From assembly GCA_958448165.1 (NCBI GenBank), contig CAUDCW010000011.1, forward strand, positions 15,335-79,334: DNA of 64,000 nucleotides. Reading direction: 5' to 3'. The notes under the pieces are model-generated. The model made no database searches. It was not told the origin of the DNA and worked only from the letters and a program-made list of their open reading frames with translations. This document shows, piece after piece, positions 26,846-34,745 of this stretch (the stretch's first letter is position 1; each line of letters begins with the position of its first letter). Both the position numbers and the translations under genes were made by a program. The DNA is from an uncultured Oscillospiraceae bacterium (GTDB lineage: Bacteria > Bacillota > Clostridia > Oscillospirales > Acutalibacteraceae).

Positions 26846-27305
26846 TATAAAATTTCAAAAAATGAGTCAAAACCATATAAAGGCAATAGCCGAGATTGAA
26901 CGGCAGTGCTTTTCAAAGCCTTGGAGCGAAAACGCAATAGCGGCGGAGCTTGAAAACGACAGCGCACATTTTTTTGTTGCGGTGCTTGACGGCGAGGCTG
27001 TCGGCTATATCGGTATGCACTGCGCCGCCGATGAGTGTTATATTGCCAATGTGGGCGTGCTGAAAAAATACAGGAATATGGGCGTCGGGAGTGCGCTTGT
27101 CAAATATGCCGCAGATACGGCGCAGCGTATGAATATGAGCTTTATCTCGCTTGAGGTTCGACCGTCAAACACTGCGGCAGTGAGAATATATGAGCGCTTA
27201 GGCTTTGAGAGGGTTGGAATGAGGAAGAATTTTTACTCCGACCCGAAAGAGGACGGAGCGATTATGACGCTGCGCTTTGCAGCTGCGCCGCAGAGTGAAG
27301 AGTGA
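26838..27305 (+). CDS. rimI: ribosomal protein S18 alanine N-acetyltransferase RimI
   Basis: GNAT acetyltransferase of 155 residues. CFSKPWSE near the start and VGVLKKYRNMGVGSALV (acetyl-CoA loop, Q/RxxGxG/A) and RPSNTAAVRIYERLGFERVG are diagnostic of RimI. It is encoded beside tsaD, a very common pairing. The last eight codons (AAAPQSEE) and the stop lie in an intergenic repeat module (GCCGCAGAGTGAAGAG), so the tail is not conserved sequence but repeat read as protein. Confidence 0.92.
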   Translation: MDNIKFQKMSQNHIKAIAEIERQCFSKPWSENAIAAELENDSAHFFVAVLDGEAVGYIGMHCAADECYIANVGVLKKYRNMGVGSALVKYAADTAQRMNMSFISLEVRPSNTAAVRIYERLGFERVGMRKNFYSDPKEDGAIMTLRFAAAPQSEE

Positions 27306-27325
27306 AGAGCGAAGAGAATAGTGTT
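27290..27325. repeat. purine-tract repeat at the rimI stop codon
   Basis: CCGCAGAGTGAAGAGTGAAG and GAGCGAAGAG; the rimI TGA lies inside it. The same GCCGCAGAGTGAAGAG module provides the trpA stop codon at 49461. Confidence 0.65.
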
Positions 27326-27402
27326 CTGTACTCCCTCGTTTCGTGTTCCGTTCGATTCGATTCTTCGATTTATTGATTAATACCTTAGAAAGGAAAATCA
27401 GA

Positions 27403-28413
27403 ATGAAAATTCTTGCAATAGAAAGCTCCTGTGACGAAACCGCAGCGGCGGTTGTTGAGGACGGCAGAAAAATAATATCATCGGTTGTTGCGTCGCAGGT
27501 TGAGGAGCACAAGCTCTACGGCGGCGTTGTGCCCGAGATAGCCTCACGCCGTCACTGTGAGGCTATAGTCGGCGTGGTTGACGAGGCTATGCTCAAGGCA
27601 GGGTGTAATTACAGCGACATTCAGGCGATCGCTGTTACATATGCGCCGGGTCTTATCGGCGCACTGCTTGTCGGCGTGAACTATGCAAAGGGCATGTCGC
27701 TCGCAACGGGCCTACCCGTTGTTCCTGTGCATCATCTGCGCTCGCACATTGCGTCCAACTACCTTTGTCACGAGGATTTGAAGCCGCCGTTTTTGTGCCT
27801 TGTTGTCAGCGGCGGTCACAGCCACATCGTTATGGTTGAGGACTACACAAAGATGAAGATAATCGGCAGAACCCGTGACGACGCCGCAGGAGAGGCGTTT
27901 GACAAAGCCGCAAGAACAATGGGTATGCCGTACCCCGGCGGTATTCACCTTGACAAAATAGCCGAAAACGGCGACGAAAACGCATTTAAGCTGCCTCATC
28001 CCGTTGTGCAGGGCGCGCCGTATGATTTCAGCTTCAGCGGGCTTAAAACAGCTGTGATAAATCTTATACACAACGCTTCCCAAAAGGGGCAGGAGCTTCC
28101 CGTTGAGGATTTGTCGGCGTCATTCAGAAAGGCGGTCGTAGGGTGCCTTACAGACAATGTTTTTAAGGCGGCTAAGGATCTGGGCGTTAAAACGATTGTT
28201 ACGGCAGGCGGTGTGTCTGCAAACTCGCTTTTGCGTGCAAAGATGACAGAGGGCTGTGACAGGCGTGGGATAAAGCTTTATATGCCCGACAAAAGTCTTT
28301 GCGGCGACAACGCCGCTATGGTCGGCTCGCAGGGCTATTATGAGTATTTAAGCGGCAATATTGCCGATATGACGCTCAATGCCTATGCAACAATGTCGAT
28401 AGAAAAGGGCTGA
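27403..28413 (+). CDS. tsaD: tRNA N6-threonylcarbamoyladenosine transferase TsaD
   Basis: ASKHA-fold protein that transfers threonylcarbamoyl to A37 of ANN-decoding tRNAs. 336 residues; AIESSCDETAAAVVE at the start, the metal-binding histidines in PVHHLRSHIASN, LVVSGGHSHIV, and FSFSGLKTAVINLI. The start is ATG 27403 behind GAAAGGAA. TsaB and TsaE, its partners, are not in the window. Confidence 0.96.
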   Translation: MKILAIESSCDETAAAVVEDGRKIISSVVASQVEEHKLYGGVVPEIASRRHCEAIVGVVDEAMLKAGCNYSDIQAIAVTYAPGLIGALLVGVNYAKGMSLATGLPVVPVHHLRSHIASNYLCHEDLKPPFLCLVVSGGHSHIVMVEDYTKMKIIGRTRDDAAGEAFDKAARTMGMPYPGGIHLDKIAENGDENAFKLPHPVVQGAPYDFSFSGLKTAVINLIHNASQKGQELPVEDLSASFRKAVVGCLTDNVFKAAKDLGVKTIVTAGGVSANSLLRAKMTEGCDRRGIKLYMPDKSLCGDNAAMVGSQGYYEYLSGNIADMTLNAYATMSIEKG

Positions 28414-28444
28414 AATAGGTTTTGAAGTTGTTTGAGTAATATAC

Positions 28445-28478
28445 AAAAATCCTCCTTGATTTAAAGGGGGGATTTTTA
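28445..28478 (+). terminator. terminator of the alr-tsaD cluster
   Basis: AAAAATCCTCC and GGGGGATTTTT pair around a 10-base loop, followed by ATT-rich sequence; T-run GATTTTT is part of the stem. Confidence 0.75.
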
Positions 28479-28568
28479 TTATGTGAGATAAATACAAAAT
28501 TTAATATTGGAATTTATTGTATTTATCAATAGCTATTTCGCTAAAAATGTGTTATATTTAATTTAATA

Positions 28569-28594
28569 TTGCGTGTGATATAGGACACACGCAA
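28569..28594 (+). promoter_or_regulatory. inverted repeat upstream of the amylase gene, candidate operator
   Basis: TTGCGTGTG, 8 bases, CACACGCAA: a perfect 9-bp inverted repeat ending 32 bases before the amylase ATG. It could be a repressor site or a hairpin at the mRNA 5' end. I could not place a clear promoter upstream. Confidence 0.55.
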
Positions 28595-28626
28595 GAGAAA
28601 ATGAAATTATATAAAGGAGTGTTTTT

Positions 28627-31600
28627 ATGAAATCACTACACGTTGGAAACAAGATTGCCGCACTTGTGCTTACACTTGCGCTGGCTGCGTCTTGCTTCTG
28701 CATCGCCCCGACTGCAATGGCTGCCCAGACAGATGATGTATCTGCCAAGGCAACCGCAAGTAAAGGCGGCGACACATTCTCATGGGATAATGCCTCAGTG
28801 TATTTCCTGCTGACTGACCGTTTTTATAACGGCAACACATCAAATGACCATTCTTATGGCAGAGGACTTGACGCTAACGGCAATGTAGTTTCTCTGTCAA
28901 GTGCAGAGTCAAGAGCTACCTTCCACGGCGGCGACTTTGCAGGCATCACCCAGAAGATCGAAGAGGGCTATTTTGATGACCTCGGCGTAAATGCCATCTG
29001 GCTGAGCGCACCGTATGAGCAGATTCACGGCTATGTTGTCGGCGACGACTCAAGCCCGAGCTTTCCTCACTATTCATACCACGGCTATTATGTTCTCGAC
29101 TATACTGAGAGCGATAAGAACTTCGGTACAAAGGAAGAATTCCAGACTCTTGTTGATACAGCTCACGAGCACGGTATCAGAATCGTTATGGATATAGTTA
29201 TGAACCATTCAGGCTACAACTCGCTCTATGATATGAACGAGTACGGCTTCGGTACTGTCAAGCCCGGCTGGGATAGCTACTATTTCACACATAAGAATGT
29301 CAACAACAAAAGCTACCACAGCTATATTGACTATGAAACGTCAGAAGCCGACTGGGGCAACTGGTGGGGCGGCGACTGGGTAAGAGCCGGCTTGCCGGGC
29401 TACAAACAAGGCGGCGGAGACCCCGTGACACAGTCACTTGCTGGTCTTCCGGACTTTAGAACAGAAAGCACAGCGTCAGTTGGTATTCCTCCATTCCTCC
29501 AAAAAAAGTGGAAAAAAGAGGGTACACTCAACGAGAAGATCGCCAAGTACGGCTCAACAGGCACAGTAAGCGACTATCTCGTTAAGTGGCTTGCTGAGTG
29601 GGTTGAAACCTACGGCGTAGACGGCTTCCGCTGCGATACTGCAAAGCATGTTGAGTACGCTTCTTGGGCAAAGCTTAAGAGTGCCTGCGTTGACGCTCTC
29701 AGAACATGGAAAGCAAAGAACCCTGACAAAGCTCTTGACGACCTCGACTTCTGGATGACAGGTGAGGTTTGGGATCACGGTGTAGGCAAGGACGCATACT
29801 ATACACAGGGTAAGTTTGATTCACTCATCAACTTTTCAACACAGGGCGGCGGCTTACTCGCTTCAGGCAGACTTCCAGGTGTATACAGCGACTTTGCTGC
29901 AAGCATTAACTCCGACCCTGAATTCAATGTTCTTTCTTATATTTCTTCACACGACTCTGTTCTCGCTTCAGGCGATATGATTCGCACAGGCTCTGCGTTC
30001 CTCCTCCTTCCGGGTGCTGTTCAGATTTACTACGGTGACGAATCCGGCAGAGGTCTTGCTGCGGGTGTTGGCTTTGACGGCAACGGCGGCGCAGGACATT
30101 CACTCAGAAGTGATATGAACTGGAACAGTCTCAACGAGGCTACACTTACTCACTGGCAGAAGGTTGGTACTTTCAGAAATAACCACATTGCAGTAGGCGG
30201 CGGCTCTCATAAAGCTCTCACAGCAACAGCCGGCACTGCTTTCTCAAGAATTTATGACAAGAACAACATCCTTGACAAGGTAGCTTGCGTAGTTGATGCA
30301 GGCTCAAACAAGAGTGTTACAATCGATGTATCTACTGTATGGAATGACGGTCAGGAGCTTGTAAACGCTTATGACGATTCATCAGCTACAGTAACAGGTG
30401 GTAAGGTAACATTCAACAGCGGCGCAAACGGCACAATCCTTATTCAGGAGCCGGACGGCAAGCCGCTTATCACTATGACAGGTGCTGAGCAGTTTAGCGG
30501 CACACAGACAATTACTCTTACAATCGATGGCGCTGATTCTGCAACTGTATCTGTTGACGGCGGCAACAAGTTTGTTGTAAACAACGGCGGCACATTCACA
30601 ATCGGCGACAAGGCTTACTACGGTTCTTACGTTAAGGTTACAGCACAGGCTACAAACGAAAAGGGCACATCAACAAAGGTTTCAACCTTCTACAAGTTGA
30701 ACGCAGACGGCTCAGGCCCTGTTGAGCCTGCAAAGGATGCAATAATGCACGTTAAGCCGTATGATTCAAACACCTGCATCTACGCTTGGTACGGCGATAA
30801 CGACACAGCGCCTCTCGGTGCATGGCCGGGAACAAATGTCAAGTCGAGCGGCACACCTGACGCTGACGGCTACTACACCTTTAACCTCAATACAACCGAA
30901 AATTACAGTTTCATTATCAATAACGGTAGGAACAGTTCTCAGACCGGTGACATCACAGGCAACTCAGGCGAAATCTGGGTTGATATAACAGGTGCTACCG
31001 AATACGAGATCAAGGCTAAGCAGGAGTCGGGTCTCGACGTGCTTAAGACCGAGGCTAAGGCTATTAAGGTTCTCACAGCAAGCGAGTACACTGCTGCAAC
31101 ATGGAGCACTGCTTCGGCAGCATTGACTGATGCAGAGGCTGTTATCGCAAAGGGTGATAACGCTACTGACGCTGAAATTGAGGCAGCACGCACAAAGCTT
31201 GCTTCTGCAAAGGCAGCTCTTAAGTTATCTGCATCGTCAATCACAACAATGGCAACGGGCGGAACTGTTATTGCAGGTAAAACTGCACCGGACGCTGATG
31301 TGGTTGTAACAGTAGGTTCAACTACTTACAAGGCAAAGGCAGACGCAATTACAGGTGCATATTCTGTAAAAGTATCAGCTCTTAAGTCAACAGACAGCGT
31401 TACTGTTTCTGCAACAAAGAACGGCATCGCTTCTGTAGTTACTTCAAGAACTGTATCACAGGGACCGACAGACGATTCACAGCAGTATATCGTAGGCGAC
31501 GTTAACAGTGACGGCGCAGTTAAGCTTTATGACGCTCTGCTTATCGCAAGACACAGCGCAGGCGTAGAAACACTTACAGGTATTTCTCTGGCGGCGGCTG

Positions 31601-31710
31601 ACACAAACGGCGACGGCTCGGTTAAATTGCTTGACGCACTTCTTGTTCAGAAGTATGTTGCAAAGATGACAATTACTTCTAATATCGGCACAGTAAAAAC
31701 ATACAAATAA
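28627..31710 (+). CDS. secreted alpha-amylase (GH13) with starch-binding module and dockerin
   Basis: Signal peptide 1-32 (TAMA/AQ). The GH13 barrel (about 48-500) has the nucleophile Asp337 in GFRCDTAKHVE, the acid/base Glu380 in TGEVWDHG and Asp443 in SSHDS. After it come a beta-sheet C domain, an Ig-like segment (about 620-695), a CBM26-like starch-binding module (IMHVKPYDSNTCIYAWYGDN, AWPG), a helical FIVAR-like segment (about 800-865), an Ig-like module and a C-terminal dockerin with calcium loops GDVNSDGAVKLYDALL and ADTNGDGSVKLLDALL. It cuts starch and would plug into a cohesin on a scaffold, as in ruminococcal amylosomes. Confidence 0.93.
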   Translation: MKSLHVGNKIAALVLTLALAASCFCIAPTAMAAQTDDVSAKATASKGGDTFSWDNASVYFLLTDRFYNGNTSNDHSYGRGLDANGNVVSLSSAESRATFHGGDFAGITQKIEEGYFDDLGVNAIWLSAPYEQIHGYVVGDDSSPSFPHYSYHGYYVLDYTESDKNFGTKEEFQTLVDTAHEHGIRIVMDIVMNHSGYNSLYDMNEYGFGTVKPGWDSYYFTHKNVNNKSYHSYIDYETSEADWGNWWGGDWVRAGLPGYKQGGGDPVTQSLAGLPDFRTESTASVGIPPFLQKKWKKEGTLNEKIAKYGSTGTVSDYLVKWLAEWVETYGVDGFRCDTAKHVEYASWAKLKSACVDALRTWKAKNPDKALDDLDFWMTGEVWDHGVGKDAYYTQGKFDSLINFSTQGGGLLASGRLPGVYSDFAASINSDPEFNVLSYISSHDSVLASGDMIRTGSAFLLLPGAVQIYYGDESGRGLAAGVGFDGNGGAGHSLRSDMNWNSLNEATLTHWQKVGTFRNNHIAVGGGSHKALTATAGTAFSRIYDKNNILDKVACVVDAGSNKSVTIDVSTVWNDGQELVNAYDDSSATVTGGKVTFNSGANGTILIQEPDGKPLITMTGAEQFSGTQTITLTIDGADSATVSVDGGNKFVVNNGGTFTIGDKAYYGSYVKVTAQATNEKGTSTKVSTFYKLNADGSGPVEPAKDAIMHVKPYDSNTCIYAWYGDNDTAPLGAWPGTNVKSSGTPDADGYYTFNLNTTENYSFIINNGRNSSQTGDITGNSGEIWVDITGATEYEIKAKQESGLDVLKTEAKAIKVLTASEYTAATWSTASAALTDAEAVIAKGDNATDAEIEAARTKLASAKAALKLSASSITTMATGGTVIAGKTAPDADVVVTVGSTTYKAKADAITGAYSVKVSALKSTDSVTVSATKNGIASVVTSRTVSQGPTDDSQQYIVGDVNSDGAVKLYDALLIARHSAGVETLTGISLAAADTNGDGSVKLLDALLVQKYVAKMTITSNIGTVKTYK

Positions 31711-31731
31711 GACTTTATAATATCTCTTCAA

Positions 31732-31764
31732 AAAAGCGGCAGTCATACGGCTGTCGCTTTTTGC
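31732..31764 (+). terminator. terminator of the amylase gene
   Basis: AAAAAGCGGCAG and CTGTCGCTTTTT form a 12-bp stem with one G-U pair. Confidence 0.85.
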
Positions 31765-31850
31765 CGCATAAAGCAAAGGCTTGACATAATAATAAAGTAG
31801 TGTTTGCCTTAAATTGATAACATTAACCGAATTATAAAGGAGTGACAAAA

Positions 31851-32213
31851 ATGAAGGATGAAATATTATTTATACAGTACCCGAAATGTACAACCTGTAA
31901 AAAGGCAAAGAAGTGGCTTGATGATAACGGATTTGAATATTCGGACAGGAACATCAAAGAGGATAACCCAACCTATGACGAGCTTAAATCGTGGTATGAC
32001 AGAAGTAACTTGCCGCTGAAAAAATTTTTTAACACAAGCGGCTTGCTGTATAAGTCTATGGGGCTTAAGGATAAGCTCCACACAATGAGTGAGGAAGAAC
32101 AGCTGGAGCTTCTCGCAACAGACGGTATGTTTGTGAAAAGACCTGTTGTTGTTTTCGGAGATACAGTATTAACAGGCTTTAAGGAGAAGGAGTGGGAAGA
32201 AAAATTATGCTAA
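31851..32213 (+). CDS. ArsC/Spx family thioredoxin-fold protein
   Basis: 120 residues with CTTC near residue 13 in QYPKCTTCKKAKKWL, then NIKEDNPTYDELKSWY and FNTSGLLYKSMGLKDK, and MFVKRPVVVFGD before the end. This is the ArsC-like reductase / Spx family (YffB, YusI type). Without the arsenate-binding Arg set it may be a thiol regulator or a reductase of unknown substrate. ATG 31851 follows AAAGGAG by 8. Its stop overlaps the next start. Confidence 0.85.
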   Translation: MKDEILFIQYPKCTTCKKAKKWLDDNGFEYSDRNIKEDNPTYDELKSWYDRSNLPLKKFFNTSGLLYKSMGLKDKLHTMSEEEQLELLATDGMFVKRPVVVFGDTVLTGFKEKEWEEKLC

Positions 32214-32803
32214 AAATGAAAAAAGGCTGTTCAGCTCCTTTCCCCGAGCGTTTATATGAACAGTACGAAGTAAAAGAGAATATGATTGTTGCAAATGTCG
32301 GCACGGATAAAATAAAGGATATGATGCTTGATTTTATTGATATGCACGATGAATGGCTGTTCTTTATTTTAGAAATACCCACGAGCCTGAAAGACGAGCC
32401 TAAGGATGAGAAGGGCGAGTTGATATGCATGCATAAGGATGTTTACTATATTGACGGATGCAGTCAGGAAAAAGCTAAGAGCCTTCTTTTGGATTCCGGA
32501 AAGCTTTTGATTGATGACGGAATGAACTGCTTTGGCTTCGGTTGTCACGAGAGCAAGGAGGAATTTCTGTTTGATCAATATAATGTGATGACTATATTTA
32601 CAAGAGAGCCTGAAAAGTATGGCGATTTTTTTGAAGCATATGGCATTTCAAAAACAGATAAGCTGATTACTGCTTGGAAGACCTTTTCAGACGAGCATTA
32701 CGGTGAATGCAGACGGCTTACAATCGGCGACAGGGATATTTATTCAATTTCTGAGGAGTATAAAAAATACGGTATGTATTTTGCCGAAAGAAGAGAGCAA
32801 TAA
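32207..32803 (+). CDS. hypothetical soluble protein
   Basis: 198 residues, acidic, no signal peptide or membrane helix. Notable: DMHDEWLFFILEIPTS, CMHKDVYYIDGCSQEKAKSLL, DDGMNCFGFGCHESKEEFLFDQYN. I do not recognise the family; the pattern suggests an immunity-like or SMI1-like alpha/beta protein but that is a guess. ATG 32207 lies inside the last codons of the ArsC-like gene (ATGCTAA), so the two are coupled. Confidence 0.65.
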   Translation: MLKMKKGCSAPFPERLYEQYEVKENMIVANVGTDKIKDMMLDFIDMHDEWLFFILEIPTSLKDEPKDEKGELICMHKDVYYIDGCSQEKAKSLLLDSGKLLIDDGMNCFGFGCHESKEEFLFDQYNVMTIFTREPEKYGDFFEAYGISKTDKLITAWKTFSDEHYGECRRLTIGDRDIYSISEEYKKYGMYFAERREQ

Positions 32804-32879
32804 TATTATTGTGCAGTCTTCAGGCAGGCTGACACGCGGACTTTAATTGAAAAATCAAGAATTGCAAATTACAAATTAC

Positions 32880-32919
32880 AAAACTGCCGTACTTAGAAAG
32901 AACGAGTGCGGCAGTTTTT
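32880..32919 (+). terminator. terminator of the ArsC-like operon
   Basis: AAAACTGCCG and CGGCAGTTTT around a loop of 19 bases, then TTG. Confidence 0.8.
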
Positions 32920-33187
32920 GTTAAGAGGTGATGAGCTTTCAAATATTAAAATTTTCATATCAAATTTTCGCCAGAAATTACATATTATATTTATCTCATA
33001 GCCTCACACAATAATGATGCGGAAGAAAAACAAAGGTTTTTCAAAAGCAAACGCCGCAGCGGCACAGGCTTTGATATAAGCGACCGGCTATTCAAAGCAA
33101 AAGAGGTGCCTCGGCAGAGCTTTTCCGCTTGATATAGAAATTAAGATTAAATGAATTAAAACTCTAAAAAGAGAAGGAGAAACAAAA
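32920..33187. other. intergenic region before the spore protein gene
   Basis: AT-rich up to about 33000, then a GC-richer stretch with GCCGCAGCGGC at about 33051. CATATTATA at about 32974 could be a forespore-type -10, but I cannot place the matching -35. No gene or known RNA is recognised. Confidence 0.35.
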
Positions 33188-33382
33188 ATGGCAAGCAACA
33201 ATCAGATTAATATTCCTGAAGCTAAGGAAGCTATGGAAAGATTCAAGATGGAGTGCGCAAGCGAGGTTGGAGTAAACCTCAAGCAGGGCTACAACGGCGA
33301 CCTGACATCACGCCAGGCAGGCTCAGTAGGCGGTCAGATGGTTAAAAAAATGATCGAGTCATACGAAAAAAATATGAAATAA
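33188..33382 (+). CDS. small acid-soluble spore protein, alpha/beta type
   Basis: 64 residues with the conserved core ASEVGVNLKQGYNGDLTSRQ followed by AGSVGGQMVKKMIE. These proteins coat DNA in the spore and protect it from UV and heat; they are degraded by the GPR protease at the ECASEVG site during germination. ATG 33188 follows GAAGGAG. It stands alone, as is normal for genes under SigG. It shows that the organism belongs to a sporulating lineage. Confidence 0.96.
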   Translation: MASNNQINIPEAKEAMERFKMECASEVGVNLKQGYNGDLTSRQAGSVGGQMVKKMIESYEKNMK

Positions 33383-33399
33383 ACCTGCCGAAAGGCATA

Positions 33400-33428
33400 A
33401 AGGGGCTGCGGAAACTCCACAGCCCCTT
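33400..33428 (+). terminator. terminator of the spore protein gene
   Basis: AAGGGGCTG...CAGCCCCTT, with inner GG/CC pairs; the T-run is short. Confidence 0.65.
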
Positions 33429-33440
33429 ATTACGGCTTAG

Positions 33441-33464
33441 CTATTTAAAAATATTTTTAAATAG
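33441..33464 (+). promoter_or_regulatory. upstream operator of sdpRI
   Basis: A perfect 24-bp palindrome made of CTATTTAAAAAT and its reverse complement, lying just upstream of the -35 box. Confidence 0.75.
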
Positions 33465-33467
33465 TTC

Positions 33468-33496
33468 TTGCTTTTTGGATTGAAAACTGATATAAT
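33468..33496 (+). promoter_or_regulatory. promoter of sdpRI
   Basis: TTGCTT, 17-base spacer, TATAAT, placed exactly between two inverted repeats. Confidence 0.8.
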
Positions 33497-33522
33497 CTAT
33501 TTAAAGAAAATTTTAAATAGAT
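33495..33522 (+). promoter_or_regulatory. downstream operator of sdpRI
   Basis: ATCTATTTAAA and TTTAAATAGAT arms, sharing the CTATTTAAA half-site with the upstream operator and overlapping the last bases of the -10 box. Confidence 0.75.
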
Positions 33523-33535
33523 TGGAGGCGCTTAT

Positions 33536-33814
33536 TTGGCTATACAGGAAATTCTCTCGGCTCTTGCCGACTCAAACAGGCGGAAAATTCTGCAAACGCT
33601 GAAACGCGGCAAAATTTCGTCAGGCGAGTTGGCGGAAACACTTGGTATGACGCCTCAGGCGCTTTCGTATCACCTTGCAAAGCTTAAAAAAGCCGATTTG
33701 ATTTATGAGAGTAAGTATAAAAATTTTATTTATTATGAGCTTAATTTATCGGTGCTTGACGAGGCGATACTGTGGCTTGACAAACTGAAAGGAGATAATG
33801 ACGATGAAAGCTAA
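33536..33814 (+). CDS. sdpR: ArsR-family autorepressor, SdpR-like
   Basis: 92-residue winged helix: ALADSNRRKILQTLKRGKIS, recognition helix TPQALSYHLAKLKKADLI, wing YKNFIYYELNLS. SdpR represses its own operon and is drawn to the membrane by SdpI when the SdpC toxin is bound. The start is TTG 33536, 7 bases after GGAGG; no ATG fits. It overlaps sdpI by 11 bases. The two palindromes around the promoter are its likely sites. Confidence 0.88.
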   Translation: MAIQEILSALADSNRRKILQTLKRGKISSGELAETLGMTPQALSYHLAKLKKADLIYESKYKNFIYYELNLSVLDEAILWLDKLKGDNDDES

Positions 33815-34484
33815 AAAGATTACATATGCCGTTTTTATGCTGCTTCCGCTTGTTGTTGCGGCGGTTGCTCTGCTGTTTCTGCCCGAACAGATTCCGGCAC
33901 ATTACGGAGCAGGTATGGCGGTTGACAGATGGGGAAGTAAGTTTGAAACACTGATTTTTCCGCTTGAAACAGCAGGCTTCGGCTTGCTGATGGTTCTGCT
34001 TGCAAAGCTTGCCGGCAAGGTTGAGGAGAAAAATAACAAAAACAAGAATAATGAAAATATAACTCTGACAATAGGTCTTGTGATATTGATTGTTTTTAAT
34101 GCGCTTGACTATTATTTCCTCTATGCCGCTCTTAACAATGTTACAGACCTTTCGGAAATACCGGTCGATATAAACAGCCTTGTTGTGCTTCTGCTCGGCA
34201 TAGCGTTAGTCATAATCGGCAATATAATGCCAAAGGCGAGGAAAAATTCGCTGATAGGTTTTCGTACGCCTTGGACAATGAAAAACGAGGTTACATGGAA
34301 AAAGTGCCAGCTTTTCGGCGGCATAACCACTATTGCCGCAGGTGTGCTGATGGTGTTGGGCGGACTTTTTGTCTTTAAGGGTTTATCCGCAATATACTAT
34401 ATGCTTGCTGTGTTGGTTTTGATGATGGTGACGGATACCGTGTATTCGTACTTTATTATGAAGAAGTACGGGGAAGAGAAGTAG
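33804..34484 (+). CDS. sdpI: SdpI family membrane immunity/signal protein
   Basis: 226 residues with six hydrophobic segments and the conserved family motifs LPEQIPAHYGAGMAVDRWGSK after helix 1 and NSLIGFRTPWTMKNEVTWKK between helices 4 and 5. In Bacillus SdpI gives immunity to the SdpC toxin and traps SdpR. No sdpABC toxin genes are nearby, so this is an orphan immunity pair. ATG 33804 is 9 bases after GGAG; an ATG at 33798 is too close. Confidence 0.9.
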   Translation: MKAKKITYAVFMLLPLVVAAVALLFLPEQIPAHYGAGMAVDRWGSKFETLIFPLETAGFGLLMVLLAKLAGKVEEKNNKNKNNENITLTIGLVILIVFNALDYYFLYAALNNVTDLSEIPVDINSLVVLLLGIALVIIGNIMPKARKNSLIGFRTPWTMKNEVTWKKCQLFGGITTIAAGVLMVLGGLFVFKGLSAIYYMLAVLVLMMVTDTVYSYFIMKKYGEEK

Positions 34485-34525
34485 CGTTCAGCGTTGCTAA
34501 GCATTAAATTTATATTACACAAAAG

Positions 34526-34571
34526 CTTTGCCGCAGAGTTTAAAAAGGCTCTGCGGCAAAGTGTTTTTTTT
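34526..34571 (+). terminator. terminator of sdpRI
   Basis: CTTTGCCGCAGAG and CTCTGCGGCAAAG (13 bp perfect) then GTG and a run of eight T. Confidence 0.9.
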
Positions 34572-34729
34572 ATACTAATTCCTGATAGAAAGTAGATTTA
34601 TATTTGCGAGGATAATTTTTGCAAGACAAGGCGGAGGACGCCGCAAGGCTGACGCCTTGCAAGGACGACAACGCAGTATTGCGGAAATTAGACCGCAAAG
34701 ATTTTCTACTTTTTATTAGGTATTAGTAT
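34572..34729. mobile_element. MITE-like element, 158 bp
   Basis: Terminal inverted repeats of about 25 bp: the left end begins ATACTAATTCCTGATAGAAA, and the right end read inward begins ATACTAATACCTAATAAAAA; both go on with GTAGA. The interior has no open frame and holds the hairpin GCAAGGC-TGAC-GCCTTGC (34643-34660). The element sits between the sdpRI terminator and the 3' end of the serpin gene. No clear target duplication is seen. Confidence 0.65.
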
Positions 34730-34745
34730 TTTTGCGTTTTCGGCG

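Noticed and set aside
33001..33150. Small non-coding RNA before the spore protein gene
   Set aside because: There is some local pairing (GCCGCAGCGGC), but no promoter, terminator or known RNA signature.
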